A stretch of 64,000 nucleotides of DNA from Symbiodinium sp. CCMP2592 (Eukaryota; Sar; Dinophyceae; Suessiales; Symbiodiniaceae). This document shows, piece after piece, positions 42,672 to 53,499 of this stretch. The DNA is taken from positions 186,001 to 250,000 of the forward strand of contig CAJNDT010005768.1 of the NCBI GenBank assembly GCA_905221615.1, read 5' to 3'. How positions within the stretch are numbered: the first letter of the stretch is position 1; each line of letters starts with the position of its first letter. A program made the position numbers and the translations under genes. Below the pieces are notes generated by a model, which saw only the letters and a list, made by a program, of their open reading frames with translations, ran no database searches and was not told the DNA's origin.

Positions 42672-43229
42672 CTAACGGCTAACGGGCCAGCCAGACTCTC
42701 GGCAGCGGGCGACAGCGACTTGAAGCTGAGGTATTGCTTCCTGCCAGTGCACTGGAGCTACGTCTCCAAAACAATGAGAGTCTTCAGAATGGCCCCTGGC
42801 CGAGGCAAAAATCGGAGTGTCCTCTTCATCTCTCCAGCGCGGACTTCCTCGCTGTCCTCGCCACGGCACAAACGATGGACGAAGGCAGCCGACCTGGCAC
42901 TGGGCAACCGGACTGGGACCCAGGTGAAAAAGCACATGCCAGAGGGGCTGTTCACCGACCAGGCGCTGTAGCTCTGACAAAGACACCTGGCTTTCAAGCT
43001 CAACGCGTGCCGGCGACAGAAAAAGCTCCAATCTAGGCTGTCTGTCACGCAGATACCTCCCTCTGTGGCACTCCAACGACATGCAGGGCCTTCTGAAGCT
43101 CCGCAGTCGGGGCCTGATCCACAGAATCTGGTCTGCACCCCCGGCCCTCCGTCGGCCCATCTTAGCTACAAGCAGCCTCGGGCTCCAGTTGCAGCGCGCC
43201 CAAGAGCTTCTGCCCGAGCTTGCCGCCAA
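42672..43229 (-). CDS. Unidentified open frame
   Basis: This frame of 185 codons contains ILWIRPRLRSFRRPCMSLEC and LESQVSLSELQRLVGEQP. It is Arg-rich with no clear domain. Competing frames on the + strand are also open, so coding status is uncertain. The remainder of 42.15-43.75 kb shows nothing recognisable. Confidence 0.25.
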   Translation of the reverse strand: MAASSGRSSWARCNWSPRLLVAKMGRRRAGGADQILWIRPRLRSFRRPCMSLECHRGRYLRDRQPRLELFLSPARVELESQVSLSELQRLVGEQPLWHVLFHLGPSPVAQCQVGCLRPSFVPWRGQRGSPRWRDEEDTPIFASARGHSEDSHCFGDVAPVHWQEAIPQLQVAVARCRESGWPVSR

Positions 43230-43749
43230 GGCCGCGCCTCAGTGTCTCTTGCATGCAAGCTCATACTCTGTTCTGAGCTCTCCTTGCATGAAGGCCTGTG
43301 AGCAGCTTTGTGTTAATACATGGCGCAAAACGATGCATGCGTAGGATCTTTACAAATTTCGCATCTGTACAGCTCGCTTTGGAGACTATGTTCCGGCGCG
43401 CTTTCATAATTTGAACAGCCCCGCCCGCACTAAAAGAGCTGTCTGCAGTTTATTTGAGCGAACCCAGCCGAGTGGAGTCATTGGAGCTCTTGTCCTGACC
43501 TGTACAAAATTAATTGCTCGATCGTGCTCTGTGCGCTGTACACTTTCTGACTTCTTGTAGGCATCGCAAGGCGACAAGGACTTCGGCAATGTCGCTGTTC
43601 GTCCTTCCACGGCTCACGGAGAGCTATGGCTTCAGAGGTAGGCAAGAATTTACTTTTCCGCCTGGCATTGCGACATGTCGGCGTCTCCAGCCGCTACACC
43701 ATCTCTGTGAGTTGCCTGTCTTGGCCGTGAGAACCATCCGTTCCGTCAT

Positions 43750-46700
43750 TCACTTCCACCCACCAGACAAAGAAGACACAGAATGGTGCCTTGCTTTCTC
43801 CTTCTGCGCCAGAAGGGTGCCTATGTAGTGGCCCATTGCCTGATCGGCTGTGAAGGCTTGGTATGTTTTGTGCATTACACGAAGAGAGGCACGCAACTGC
43901 ACAACCCGGAGCCAGGCCATGATTGTACCCTGAGGGTTGACACCTGAGTTTGTGCGATGATATACGGTCCATGCAAAGCACGACTACACACGTTCTTCGT
44001 GATTAGTGCTGCCTTGCGACGTGTTGGATTCGGAAAGACTGATGCATCCACAACCTTCAGAGCCACAAGCAGAACCGAAGTGGCATCCGTCCGAAGCCGC
44101 ATGGTGCAGACAAGAAACGTGCAAGTTGCTTGTGCCCTTGACAGTGAACTCCGGACCGTCGATAACTTTTCCATACGAAGCAGTGCTGAAGTAGTGGTAT
44201 GACGACACCATCGTCTTGCGAAAGTATTCCTTAAAGCGGCACAAATGTGTACGCACTTCGCTGCTTGCTTTCTGGACACAGTACTGACAACATTAGCCAG
44301 ACTTTCAACATCTTGCCACGTTGGTCCAAGACTCAATATACTGCTCCCTCGAAGCTGGTGCATCCGGAAGACATGGGACAATGATGGCCTTCGCGTCTGT
44401 CTGCGGGCCGTTCTGTATGCAGCTGAGATAGACCTCTTCTTTAAGTCTCTGCTGGAAAACTGGCTAAACCAATGTGGGGCTGTGGGGGTTCTGGAATGGT
44501 CATTCAAGAAAATCGCAATTACTGCATAGCATCAAAGGGACCGGAACCACGGCATTCACTCCGCTGAAGCTCTTTGCGCCGACGAGGTCTGCCATTGCTT
44601 CGCTTTCGATCAGCTCCTGAAGCGCCGCCATGGCCGTGAATTTCTGCTCCATGTCACGTGGGTCCTGATGCGGCTCGCTCTTTAAAGGTCCATAGCAAGC
44701 TGAATGCAGGCAATGAAACGGTCTACTGGTACTGGTCTGATACATCCAGCCTTCAGGTGGTTCGCCGTAACTGACGGAGGCTTCCGAGCGTCTGTAGATA
44801 CCGCAGTGACGCTGCCACGCGAGAACGTCTCGTGATTCAGAGCTACAAACTGGATCCTGGGCGCATTGACGGACGCCGAAAATGAATCCATCGTTTCGAT
44901 GAACGTGGCACCACACCAATCACAGCAGCATGACTACAGCGCAATCACATAAAACAAAGTCTGCCGAGGTACATGTTGTCCATGACATGAGCAATGGGCC
45001 CCTCAAACAAAGGAGTCATCGTCTTGCGCAACAGCTCTGTACGCTGGTTGGGGGGTACCAAGGCCAAAGAAGCAATCGCAAAGGCGCTCGCCACTTTTCC
45101 CCAAGCTGACAGGGATAGTTCTCAGCAACAGCAGGCACTATATTGATGCTATTGATGTTGCTTTTCAATGTGCCTGGCGCTTTTCGTCACTCCCTTGCGG
45201 CCTTCGGTTTCGAAAGTGATCTGCGAGCTGGAGTTTGCAGCCATTGCGTAGCCGACATTGAGGGGGCCCCTTTCCGACGACCACACACCTGGAAAGCCAG
45301 AGGACGCATGTTACACTGTCCGGCTACTGGGTGGAAGACTGCTGCAGCCGGGGTGCCGAAGTTCAGAATGTTTCGATCCACGAAATTCTGGCCAACGTCT
45401 GGGTTCGATACAACCTCTGGAACACCCAAGCCACGGAGCAATGCCGGGTCACCAATGCCTGACACTTGAAGAAGTTGCGGGGTGAAAATGGCACCAGCAG
45501 CCAGAATCACACCCTTTCTCGCAGTCAGGGTGATCGTTTCTTTGAAGTTGTTCTCCACCCGCACACTGGTGGCTCGGCCGCTCTCAAAATTGATTTTCAT
45601 GACCTGGTAGTTGGTGTAGAATCTGAGATTGGGCATGTTGGAACGCCTTGGATCGTCCGCACCCCCAAGCCCAGACATACCGCGAGATGAAACCGAAGGA
45701 AGCATTGCAGCCAAGTTGCATGTGAAGCAGGTCACCGGCACCCCGACGAGACCAGGTTCGCTCCGTTGTGTTGAACGTGGAATAGGCGACCTCTGCCACA
45801 CTACTCAACACTTACTTACCTACTGCAAAGTCACGCGTTCGAGAGGGGTTTTCTCTGATCTGCTGCGAGTTGCCCAGGAGCTGTTGGAGGACATGCGCAG
45901 GCTGGGCTTCGGATCCAGTGAGCCAGCTTTGGCTTCATGGAGGGCCCGGACAAAGCGCTGGCCGTAGCTGGAGGGTTGTAGAGGCTCTGCGAGTTGCTCA
46001 GCCACCCAGCGAGAACTCTCGTAGAATTGAGTGGTGTTGAACTCCTCCCCAGAGAATGAGAAGAAGACACCACTGAGTTTATGAATTATGAAGCCTTCAG
46101 ACTTAAACACCGGAAACTTGCGAGGGGGGAGCCTGGCCAAAGTTCTTCTCGAAGTACTCCGGCTCCTCCTCTATGTAGAGTCCACCATTGATTTCTGTGC
46201 CACCACCCAGGACATTTGCCACTGCACCCCAGGTGCCATCAGTCCACCTGATGTTCTGGGCAGCTTTGGTGTTGACAACCTCCGGCCATGTGTTGGCAAA
46301 TTCAGTTTTGGGCACGTCCAGATCGGAATGACCGCGCTCCAGGACAAGGACATCCTGTCCAGCATCTGCCAAGGCGGCTGCTGCCGTGCAACCCGAAGCA
46401 CCTCCCCCAACTATGATCCAGTCGGCACCTTCTGGAGCAGGTGCGGGCTTCGCACAGTGGCCTTCGCAAAGCACGTGCAGAAATCCACAACCCCTGTCGC
46501 CCACCAGGGTTCCGCCTTGTGAGCAGTGGCTGTAGAGGCTTGCTGGACACGCTTTGCACTGGCCATCCCAGTACAGCTCTGGCTGAGGTGTGGGAGTTGA
46601 CTGTGGAAGGCGGCATTTTGCTTCACAGTGTGCATGGGCTGGCCCGCATCCTCTCTCCTGCACGATCGTCCCTCCCATTGCGCAATGGCTGTCTGCATAC

Positions 46701-47065
46701 AAACTTGCCGGACATGCCGTGCATTGGCCATCCCAGTAGAGCGTTGGTTCTGGAGCCCCAGATAGGAGAGGTTCTGTGCACTTCCCCTCACAGTACATGC
46801 CCCCAAATCCGCAGGCGCGCTCGCCAACCAGAACACCCCCTCGAGAACAGTGCGAATACAGCTTGGCAGGGCAGGCCGTGCACTGCCCATCCCAGTACAC
46901 GTCGCTGGGGGGCCAAATTGAACCAGAGTCAGAATCAGCCTTGGCATGGACAGCAGAGAGGATGCATGCCATTGTGGCAACCCCGTCGGACAACTGAATG
47001 CCTTCTATTCCTACCCAGACGCCCTTGACATTTTCAAGATTGTGCCGCTCATGGCACTGCTTCAT
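43750..47065 (-). CDS. GMC oxidoreductase with N-terminal Cys-rich repeats, multi-exon
   Basis: GMC flavoenzymes oxidise alcohols or sugars using FAD. The first exon (47065 to about 46110) has three Cys-rich repeats and then DWIIVGGGASGCTAAAALAD (Rossmann FAD motif, residues 215-234) and WGAVANVLGGGTEINGGLYI (GMC signature). Later exons: RWVAEQLAEPLQPSSYGQRF (about 46010-45950), AYSTFNTTERTWSRRGAGDLL, NLRFYTNYQVM to NPDVGQNFVDR (about 45640-45370, with ILAAGAIFTPQLLQVSGIG), VPPNQRTELLRKTMTPLFEG, SRGSVTAVSTDARKPPS (about 44820), SSYHYFSTASYGKVIDGPEF (about 44205, catalytic His), VVDASVFPNPTR (about 44065) and NPQGTIMAWLRVVQLRASLR, ending in GGWK and TGA at 43752-43750. All key GMC motifs are present, so the enzyme is probably functional. 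M32 could be the true start, giving a weak signal-like N-terminus. The substrate is unknown. Confidence 0.85.
46454..46903 (-). repeat. Three Cys-rich protein repeats (encoded)
   Basis: Residues 55-96, 108-151 and 163-204 of the GMC protein share the pattern YWDGQC.ACPA.LY..HC..GG..V..R.CG......C...C, with six Cys each and Pro-rich linkers. Paired Cys suggest disulphides and an extracellular or secretory location. I do not recognise the module as a named domain. Confidence 0.85.
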
Positions 47066-47712
47066 TTACGACATAAGCCTCCACGTACGAGATTGATCCC
47101 GCTACCACTGTGCGCATGATCTCGTGCCCTTGCGAATCGCCCGGAACTTCAACACCGCCGCTCTGTTGTGATGATCGAACTAGTTTCAGGCTCGCAATGC
47201 ATTGTCTAGTCTAGGTCCTTTGCAGAGAGTGGTCGGCACATGTTGCTCCCAGGCATACAAGTGGCACTCACTGATGCTGCCAAGCAAAGGAACAGGCCGA
47301 TGTTTCTGGAACCTGCCATCTCGGCTAATTACAAGCTACAAGCTACTCGCCGGCTTGTTGCAGTGACAAAACTTGAGCCGCAAGCTTCGAATGCACATGG
47401 CCACCTGCCCTGATTTTGGACCTGATGCGCGAAACATCGCATCCACAGAAGGCATAAGTAACGACCAATTCACAACCTCCTTCGGCGGCAGCTCCCTTTT
47501 TCACCCCATGATTCCCCGGTGACACGGTACCCCATGTTTCCCTGTGATCTCTCGGATTGCCATCGCCGCTCAGGCACCGCCCTCCGAGATGCGCTTCCGC
47601 TTTGCAGTGGGCTCGTTAAGCTCATTTGGCTCCTTGGCCTTGGCCTGGCGAGATCTGCCAGGCACCATAAGACAAGCCAAAGTGCAACGCATGAGGCAAG
47701 CCCTGTGACAGC

Positions 47713-48942
47713 TTAAGACTGTGGCACCTCCAGAGCTTCTTGCTCTGCTTCCTTCTCGAACCTCTCCCACTCTGCACTGTCGAGTTCTTCCTGAACGCGC
47801 TCTACCGGTGAACATGTTCAGAGTCTGCTTGTTGCGGACAGCCTTTCCTCCTGGGTGGTCTCGAGGATCCAGGGAGGTATTGCGTGCTCTGGCGATTGGA
47901 AACCGCGGCAGTCAGGATCGAAACACTTCCTCAGTGCATGGTGCATCGGGCAATCGGGTGACATGTTCCATCTCTACTACTACCTATCTTTAGCTGAGGT
48001 GCTGGTAGAAGGAACGTCGTTCCACATCGACAACCATGTACACATGATTTGAAACGTGGGATGAGCCCTTGCACCGGCAGTAGCGATTGTTTGACAGAGT
48101 AACTGTCGAAAACCGCCGGTCCATCTCGACACAGGATTGCACAAGTGTGGGAGGAAACGGTCCTTGCTCCTCTTCTGCTCGAACGTAGTCCCAAGTTCGC
48201 ACCAAGTAGTTGAGGAGAGGATCCTGTTGAATGACTTGAACTTTGCCCTCGGAATCGCGCACGACTGCGGGGCCCGCACGCCGAACTCGCAAGGATTTTG
48301 CATCCATGTGCCCGAAGCCCTCGGGTATCAGAGCGTGTCGGAAGAGTTCGGTTTTCGGTGGCACAAAGGTGACCATGGTCTCCAGCATCGCGACGGTTGG
48401 GTGTGGACGCCAGTAGCGAAAAAAGCGTTTGCCCGAGGCTTCGTCCAGCTCAAGGCGTCGGTTCTTCGCAAACTTCGATTGAAAAAGCAAGCGAAAGGAG
48501 CGATTGCGGCTGTAAACCGACTCGTCGACTAGTGTTGTCTCGCGCCCGTCAGCATCTGACGACTTGGGGGCTTGCACAAACAAGTGCCGTGCTGAGCTGC
48601 ATTCGCGGTTCGCTCTGGCATAGTTCATGAGCTCATTCACGAACAAGCCAGCCTGAGCATTGTTTGCAAAGGCGAGCGGAACCGTTGTGTCCTTCTCCTT
48701 GTCCAGCAAGCGATGCACGACTACGTGCTTTGAGAACTTCTCCGGAGTTGATGACTCCAGGACAATGATACTGTTAGCGTCCAGCGCCAGGCCGAAGACA
48801 TCTTGACAAAAGGATGACAGTGTTTCGTCGAAGGCAGTCATTGCAAGCTCCGGCTGAAGCTCAGGATTGGTCAGTCTGGAAAACTCCAAATCAAAGTATA
48901 GCCAACAGGGCTGATCTTCAAGAATCACCTCAACATGCAATG
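47713..48942 (-). CDS. PRIMPOL: PrimPol, DNA primase-polymerase (AEP superfamily)
   Basis: PrimPol reprimes DNA synthesis downstream of lesions. The main exon (about 48942-48003) shows all three catalytic motifs: CWLYFDLEFS (motif I, DxE), STPEKFSKHVVV (motif II, SxH) and VDESVYSRNRSFRLLFQSK (motif III Asp). It is followed by the zinc finger: YCRCKGSSHVSN, then across a 73-nt GC-AG intron (48002-47930) KCFDPDC, giving the Cys-His-Cys-Cys set of the family. An in-frame TGA follows downstream. A phase-0 GA-AG intron of 60 nt (47850-47791) would remove it and join TTQ to EELDSAEWERFEKEAEQEAL, an acidic tail ending at TAA 47715-47713 and resembling the RPA-binding tail of animal PrimPol. The exon start uses AG|CA, not AG|G. 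The N-terminal exon(s) should lie between 48.95 and 49.45 kb; FYRQDEAVQAL near 49370 is a weak candidate. Confidence 0.85.
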
Positions 48943-50060
48943 CTCAGGCTTGCAGCAAGACCCTCAGAAACAGCCCAAAACAGCCGCTTCCGCCTCGTAG
49001 AGATGGTTCTTCTCGGTGGGATCCGTATCTTTGGGATACCACGACGGAGCGTGCGTGTGCACAAAGCCGGCAAGGGTATCAACTTTGAACCTGCTCGGGG
49101 GAATCTGGGAGCCAAGGGTCCCAAGCAAGATGCAGGGCCCAAGAGATGCCTCCTCTTGCCACCGGCTCCAACTTCTTTTGCGAAGAGCCCCACCTGAAAC
49201 TAAGCCACAACCAACGGTCTTCGGCTTCAGCTTAGCCCTTCCAGCACCTGCCACCTCTCGTACTCACCGTCTTCGACGAGCCTTAGCCACAAACGCACCA
49301 CCATGTGACAAAGAGCCGACAATTCCTCCGCTGGCCAGGTGGCTTGTGCAAGGCCTGCACAGCTTCATCTTGTCGGTAGAAGTCCTTTGGTGCGGGGTGC
49401 AATCCTTGGCTTCGGCTTCATTCACAAACCGAGGGCCGTCTTTTTGCCAGTGAGCAGGTCGAGCACGTGTGCATTTGTGATAGAAGATAGATACCTAACT
49501 TAGAGCCTGGGAGCCTACAACAACAAACGCACAGACCATCAGGGAGAGCACCACAAGTATGGCCCCAAGCATAAACGCATAAACAAAAGACCTTTGCGAG
49601 CCATGACACCACTCCATCCTGGGAGCTTTGTCAGATTTCTCAAGTTTCTGAGGACCAACTCATCCGCCTTGCTGGCTGTGACCCCAACCATGGCATCTGC
49701 ATTTGGAGAGGAGGGAAGAGAAACCCCTCCTCAGTCGACCTGCGCAGTGCTACGTTCGCTTTCACTCGTCGCTTGGCATCCATCTGACCTCGCTCAACCG
49801 CGTAAGTGCTGTCGCTGCTTTAATGCTGCTGCTTTCTAAAGCCTGCATGACCACGCTTGGGAATGCGCTGCAGCGGGTTGGCACGACTCCACGGCACGGC
49901 AGAACTATTCCGCTCACTTGCCTGCAGCCCCCTCCAAGCCCGGTGCAGATCCTTAATCTTTACAGAGGCCATGAAGGACAGCACGCCTGAAAAGAACAAG
50001 CACGGCTTGGTGTGCTCATCTGCACCGGTGCACGGTCCCCGAAACCCTCTGCCTGAGTTG

Positions 50061-51945
50061 GGAACGATGGTCTGGCGGTTGGGTTTGTGACCTTTCTGTC
50101 ACCAGATGTTGGCAGGACGTGTGTTCAACAGTGTTCAACAGGCATATAGGGCTCTGACAGGCTGAACCCAGCTTGGCCACAAGCTTGCTCTCCGCTATTC
50201 CAGCAGAGACCTGACAGCCCCAGGCGCTGGCACCGACACGCTGGGAGCCATCGAAAGAACTCTTGAGGCGCACACCGTGAAGCCTTCGAAAGAGAGTGCG
50301 GACACAAAGGGACATCCCAAGCACCCTTCCTCGGCTAATGTTATTGCCCTGTCCGGTGCATGTGCATGCCTGTCTCTTTGAAGATGTCGTCCCGAAGCCG
50401 TTGGACCAAATAGGCAGCCGCCAGGAGATGAGAATCCTGAGAGTTTAGTGGACAGAGCGCTTGCCCGGAAGATGGAAGCTGCTGGGACGGCTAAGCGCTC
50501 GGCAGCTGCAAGGTCCAGGCAGATTCCAGCGGGGCAGGCCTCGCGCAAGTCTGTCAAAAGCTGCCTAGGGCCTAGACGCCTAGACCCCGAGACGCTTCAC
50601 GAAAGGGGCTCTGGCTGCTGTGGCGGCAATGGCTGCCAAATCTGGGCCAGACCCTCCCAGTAGCAACTGGGCAGCCTGCAGAAGAAGGGCAGATGTTCAG
50701 GTGCTACTTAGGGCGCCACGCCCCTACTGTAGGGGTCTCGGCTCGAAGGCCTCTTCGGTGAAGTCCAGATAGGCCTCATCGATGGATGCCATCTCGCACC
50801 TTCGCTTCCACAGGATTTTCGTTGCATCTCTTTCACAAGCCTGCAGAAAGCAACTGCAAGTGCCTGGTTTTTGCTAGTGATACTTCGTCGTCAGTGTTCA
50901 GGCAAGGATTACGGCTGCGAACAGTGTTGCACCCGCCTTGCTGAAGACCTTTGGACCACCGCCAGGACTTCGTCTGAGGCCTGGCCTTAGTGACCGGCGA
51001 GTCGTCGGCTGACAGTCTGTGACGTCTTCTGACGCTCCCAAGGCATCGGGCGGTATCGGCGAAGACAGGCCTTTTGTGTTCGTCGATCTGGCCTAATACC
51101 CAATAAAGCTGCAATGACCTGCGATCTTTCTGCTTTGCTTCTGAGTTGAGCACGCGCTGCCTGTTGCAGTCGCCACATCCTGTTGCAAGACTGTGGCTGC
51201 CAATCCGGATCCCATTTCCGTCCGTGAAAGTACTGACCTCGACGCCCTCGCTGAGTGTCTCGACGTGCACGAGCACGATACCCGGGCAAATGGTTGAAGC
51301 TTCCGATGCTCGCATCCCACGCCTCAGGGCTTCCGATTTGAATCTGTGTCTCAAGAACCCGGCAGGCTGCTTGGAGTCCGGCTTGACACCATGTGCACGA
51401 GCAGCATAGTTGACTGCTATGAGACCGTCCCACCTTCAGCTCGGAGCATAGTTCACCGTATGTGGCATTGCGTCCACATCCGCACTTGCAGTGCTGGAGT
51501 ATGCGGACTTGACTTGTGTTTGTCGCGCGATTTGTGCTCCCGGCCCCGTGTATCTGCAACTAGATTAAGATTCTCCGTTGATGGGCTTGCACATGAAGCC
51601 GAAGTCTAATCGGGATGCTCTTGCAACACGGAAATCAAAAAATACCCGAAGGCAAAATTGAGCTCGCTGCTGCTGCACCGCGGCTGGGGGGGAATCCCTG
51701 CACAAAGGGTATCCAATGCATTTCGTCTCTTCGTCTCTGGGCTCAAGTCATGTCTCCTCGCGGTCCAAGGCGGTCTGCCCAGGTTCAGGCGTCGCTGCTC
51801 CACCTGGCACAGCTACGGTTTTACCAGTCCTGCACGCGTCAAATGCGAAGAAGAAGTATCGCACGGTTTCCGAGGCGTCCAGCCCGAGCCTGCACATAGA
51901 AGCAGTCGAGATCCAAGTGCGCGATGGCCCGCTGAAGCCTGCTCT
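50061..51945 (-). CDS. DNA polymerase eta (Y family), N-terminal catalytic exons
   Basis: Pol eta copies past UV dimers. Pieces in order on the - strand: RAIAHLDLDCFYVQ (to 51890, motif I, followed by a GC donor), VNYAARAHGVK (about 51420-51385), RRGMRASEASTICPGIVLVH (51320-51255), EMASIDEAYLDFTEEAF (about 50805-50755, catalytic Asp-Glu), RLRDDIFKETG (about 50400-50365), CQVSAGIAESKLVAKLGS (50215-50166) and HKPNRQTIVPNS (about 50098-50063). This is the palm and fingers order of Pol eta, and KPNRQT is typical of that subfamily. A thumb-like piece, SFMASVKIKDLHR, lies near 49980-49945. I found no little-finger domain or C-terminal UBZ, and only about 500 bp remain before the presumed PrimPol 5' region, so the gene may be truncated. 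Confidence 0.8.
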
Positions 51946-52429
51946 AATCATCCAAAAAAGCAACAGTCCCATCCACGTGACAAAGTCCCAAACTGGCTGC
52001 GAGACCTCGGCGGCATCCACCTCTTTGGAGAAGTGTGGCCTTGTAGAGATCCCAGCCATCGGCATCCACGTCGATATCGGAGGGTCAGGGCATTAGGAGC
52101 TACTGACTGCTGAAGCAGGGGTCATGCCTCTGCGGCTGCAAACAGATTCTTTCCTCTTCCGTTTCGTGCTTTTGGGCTCAGCTGCTTCGGCCAGCGGATG
52201 CACTAGGCTTGCCCAGTGGTGGGTACCGGGACCGGATCAGGGGGTCTTTGACCACGTGATCGTGTCATGTTCCCGACTTGCACTTCATTGCAGTCTGCAG
52301 CCATCGAGCCAGACGCAAGCTTTGTCATCTGAAACTCGCTCAACTGTAGAACTATGCACTCGAACTGAACATGATGCAGACCATGCACTGTGGAATCAGG
52401 GGTCTGCTACATTATCTCTGTCTGCAGCG

Positions 52430-52960
52430 GCATGCACTGGGCATGCACTCTGCCCTGGCATCCTCCAAATAAACCAGCTCCGCCGAGATGATCACGTCGT
52501 AATGCACCTCCCGGGCTCAATATATTGTCCATGAATGCGGGACATTTGGCGGCCCTCCCTTTCTCACTGGCGACAGAGAATCACGACTTGTGTGCTTCTT
52601 GCACAGTCACACTTTGGGTCTCATGGACTCTCTCGGCTGAGTCGGCACTGTGCCTGGTGCATTTGTGCGGCCAGGCATGCTCAAAGAGCAAACTCTGGAT
52701 ACAGACTCAGTGCTTGAATCGTTAACATCCACGTCGAACTTCTGTCATCAAAGAGGAAGCTCTACATGGAGCAGCTTGCCCAGGATGTACAGCACGAAGG
52801 TACTCACCTGAGTCTAGCCTTCGTTTATCTGCAGGTTCTGAAGGACATGCTGTGAATGCCGAGTCGCCAAGGAGACGATGCTGTATCCCAAGTCGGCTGT
52901 TGGGATCAAGCAGGCAACGGTCACCTCTCCAAAGCCGATTCGAGTGAGGGGTGGGGCAGC
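52430..52960 (-). CDS. METTL21-like lysine methyltransferase pieces
   Basis: Two - strand pieces suggest a class I SAM methyltransferase of the METTL21 group: FGEVTVAC with HSQHVLQNLQINEG downstream (about 52930-52820, the strand and helix after motif I) and HYDVIISAELVYLEDA (about 52505-52458, equivalent to 'fDliLgaDivY.e'). Motif I itself is only weakly visible as YVGAAPPLTRI. Frames differ, so an intron is required. It lies just upstream of Pol eta in the same direction. Moderately sure of the fold, unsure of substrate and limits. Confidence 0.4.
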
Positions 52961-53086
52961 TCCCACATAAAAGCAGACATGCTGCGGGCTCGGTTTCTGC
53001 AAGCAGGGCCAGTCTTTCCATAGCCAGGCTCATCACCTTGCAATGACCAAACCTATGTTACAATGCCATCTCATGTCGCTTATCCC

Positions 53087-53400
53087 CTAGGCAAAGAAAT
53101 GCTGCTTGCAGGCCCAGGCCTGATCTCCCACTTCGGATTCCCCAGTCACCTGAGGGGGTGTTTGTACGCGACGGGCCGGAGCAGGGGCTCCACTGGTCTC
53201 AAGCTCTGCAGCCGTGTTGCGGAGTTGCGCCACCGAGCCCGGCAGAAGTTGCTGGAGAGCTTGCCGAAGTTTTCGTTGGCCTTGGCAAAGAAGTCGCAGC
53301 TCCCTGAAATCTGAAAACTGAGCGCTTGCAGCCAAAGTCGCAAGGCGGCCTTGCCACGACGACAGCGGAACAGTCGCACAAGAGTTTGCAGATTGCATCG
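53087..53400 (-). CDS. Unidentified helical segment
   Basis: The frame includes SDFRELRLLCQGQRKLRQAL and LPGSVAQLRNTAAELETSGA, amphipathic and protein-like, probably an exon of an unidentified gene. An alternative frame over the same bases (RCNLQTLVRLFRCRRGKAAL) is also open. Confidence 0.3.
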
Positions 53401-53499
53401 CATTTCAAAAACTTGGTCGGGCACCGTAAAGAATCATTTGGTGTATCGCAACCTCAAGATATTTCGGTAGCAAACCCAGTTCTCTGGGAGACTCGGCTG

